Origin: an uncultured Saprospiraceae bacterium | GTDB taxonomy: Bacteria; Bacteroidota; Bacteroidia; Chitinophagales; Saprospiraceae | Direction of reading: 5' to 3' | Assembly: GCA_938016265.1 (NCBI GenBank) | Contig: CALLWB010000003.1 | Coordinates: 1 to 64,000, forward strand | Length of the DNA stretch: 64,000 nt | Shown here: piece by piece, positions 62,977 through 64,000 of the stretch | Position numbering within the stretch: position 1 is the first letter of the stretch | Layout: each line of letters begins with the position of its first letter | Notes under the pieces: model-generated | Told to the model about the DNA's origin: nothing | Databases searched by the model: none | The model's input: the letters and a program-made list of their open reading frames with translations, nothing else | Made by a program: the position numbers and the translations under genes

Positions 62977-63606
62977 TTGAAAAAAAATAACACTCCAAAA
63001 CTTAGTGATAATGAAGTAATTGACTTGTATTTGGACACCCAAAGCCAGTATTACTTTAGTATGCTATATGCTAGATACTCGAATAAGGTATATAGCAAAT
63101 GTTTATCATTACTTAAGAATGAAGCAGCCGCTCAGGATGCTTCACAGGATGTGTTTATGAAGATTTTCCTAAATCTTTCAAAGTTTAATCAAAAATCACG
63201 TTTTTCTACTTGGGTATATTCAATTACCTACAATTATTGCATAGATTTTTTACGACGTAAGAAAAAAGAAAAAACAGTGCTCACTGACGAAGATCAAGGA
63301 GTAGAAGATGTAGTGGAAGAGGTCGGAGACAAGGAGATTTTTGAAATGGAAATCGACAGATTAAAAGAAATCCTAAACAATATTCCTCTGGAAGATAAAA
63401 TGGTACTGCTCATGAAGTACCGAGAAGGACTATCAATAAAGGAAATTGGCGAAGTGTTCAAGAAATCAGAAAGTGCCATCAAAATGAAACTTAAACGAGC
63501 CAAGCATAAAGTACGAGAACAATATAATGCTAGTTTTAAAGGCCGTTTTCTAGTGACTTTCTTTTTTACGAGCGTCTTAATAAGGTTTTTACTCAAACAT
63601 TTATAA
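62977..63606 (+). CDS. ECF-type RNA polymerase sigma factor with hydrophobic C-terminal tail
   Basis: A 209-residue sigma-70 family protein. Region 2 covers about 25-95 (YARYSNKVYSKCLSLL, DASQDVFMKIF, STWVYSITYNYCIDFLRRKK), region 4 about 130-180 (LEDKMVLLMKYREGLS, EIGEVFKKSESAIKMKLKRA). After region 4 a final segment, residues about 188-209, reads FLVTFFFTSVLIRFLLKHL and is strongly hydrophobic, which is unusual for a sigma factor and could bind the membrane. The only suitable start is TTG at 62977, because an ATG at 62944 in the same frame ends in TGA. The small gene after it lies 9 bases on. Confidence 0.88.
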   Translation: MKKNNTPKLSDNEVIDLYLDTQSQYYFSMLYARYSNKVYSKCLSLLKNEAAAQDASQDVFMKIFLNLSKFNQKSRFSTWVYSITYNYCIDFLRRKKKEKTVLTDEDQGVEDVVEEVGDKEIFEMEIDRLKEILNNIPLEDKMVLLMKYREGLSIKEIGEVFKKSESAIKMKLKRAKHKVREQYNASFKGRFLVTFFFTSVLIRFLLKHL

Positions 63607-63615
63607 TCTTCTGCC

Positions 63616-63822
63616 ATGAATGATGATGAAACTAGAATGAACCTGCTTGAAGAGGAGAAAGAGGCACCTCAAGAAGTTAAGAAAGGAGTAGAAGGTAATT
63701 TAAATTTCCTTAGATTTCTTGGAGAAGTTGTCGATCTGTACATCGGAAAATCAGGCAGCGTTTTTTTAGGCCTTATGGAAGGGTTCGACCAACCCGAGAA
63801 CAATAACGACACCAAAACCTAG
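63616..63822 (+). CDS. Small acidic protein co-transcribed with the sigma factor
   Basis: A 68-residue protein. The first 25 residues are strongly charged (NDDETRMNLLEEEKEAPQEV), the middle (NLNFLRFLGEVVDLYIGKSG) could be an amphipathic helix, and the tail is Asn/Asp rich. It does not resemble a known anti-sigma factor. The 9-base gap after the sigma gene suggests one message, so it might modulate the sigma factor; this is inference from position only. Confidence 0.6.
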   Translation: MNDDETRMNLLEEEKEAPQEVKKGVEGNLNFLRFLGEVVDLYIGKSGSVFLGLMEGFDQPENNNDTKT

Positions 63823-64000
63823 GTGAGCGAAATGCATTAATTTTTATTTTTATTTTTTGTGACTTGACTAATTTATAGCCGTCTCAAGTACTGTATTTCA
63901 AATTTGAAATATTCACAATCAAAAATAAACGAGCTAACACACACTATTTCTATACTTATATTTTATTTTTGCACACTTATTGAGTTCACCTAAAAATGTG

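Noticed and set aside
1-64000. CRISPR arrays, insertion sequences, prophage or integrase genes, rRNA and tRNA genes
   Set aside because: None seen. The only clear repeats are the VETP-coding block, the 14-base tandem repeat near 43250 and the duplicated protease ends.

Overview
The window comes from an AT-rich Bacteroidota chromosome, most likely a Saprospiraceae/Lewinella-type marine or freshwater bacterium. Evidence: proteins ending in type IX secretion (T9SS) sorting domains, a streptopain-type C10 protease, UpxY-like NusG antiterminators, two-copy DUF2061 and DUF2007 proteins, promoter elements of the TAnnTTTG class, weak Shine-Dalgarno sequences and several TTG/GTG starts. The placement below phylum is inference from gene content. 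I saw no rRNA, tRNA, CRISPR array or insertion sequence.

Region 1 (1-16611, all minus strand) is a surface-polysaccharide locus. In transcription order: rmlA-type nucleotidyltransferase, a TviB/WbpO-type UDP-sugar dehydrogenase, a winged-helix/nucleotidyltransferase-fold regulator, a WbpE-like aminotransferase, UDP-glucose dehydrogenase, a NusG-like antiterminator, an ABC export pair (Wzm/Wzt), two sulfotransferases, an FkbM-like methyltransferase, a cupin, a second sugar aminotransferase, a methyltransferase, two glycosyltransferases and a LegB-like epimerase/dehydratase that runs off the left edge. From Wzm onward the genes overlap or are separated by only a few bases, so this is probably one transcript. 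The product would be an ABC-exported, acidic, amino-sugar-containing and probably sulfated and methylated glycan.

Region 2 (17013-34588) is mainly housekeeping: a DksA/TraR-like protein with a degenerate zinc finger, lspA, a M1 aminopeptidase, a TPR protein, an outer-membrane barrel, an MBL hydrolase overlapping rlmB, an OxyR regulator with an OxyR-like operator, two DUF2007 membrane proteins, an M20 peptidase, aspS-prfA-GT2 and nadA.

Region 3 (34771-48400) has an alkyltransferase-like protein (Cys to Ala), a decayed copy of a T9SS protease gene next to its intact C10-protease paralogue, uvrB, crcB overlapping a WecA-like gene, a polytopic membrane protein and a 1689-residue T9SS-exported propeller/Ig-repeat protein.

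Region 4 (48577-55439) returns to polysaccharide supply: an orphan second Wzm-like permease, galE, and the sulfate-activation set cysC-cysD-cysN opposed by a divergent DUF2061-cysQ-purN unit. No PAPS reductase is present, so the PAPS made here plausibly feeds the two sulfotransferases of region 1.

Region 5 (55553-64000) holds a large TPR/PD40/carboxypeptidase-regulatory protein in which the usual peptidoglycan-binding OmpA end is replaced by a long Val-Glu-Thr-Pro repeat arm and a SPOR-like domain; a serine-palmitoyltransferase-type enzyme (sphingolipid or sulfonolipid); an SDR protein; an MtfA-like protein that has lost its zinc-protease motif; and an ECF sigma factor with a hydrophobic tail followed by a small acidic protein.
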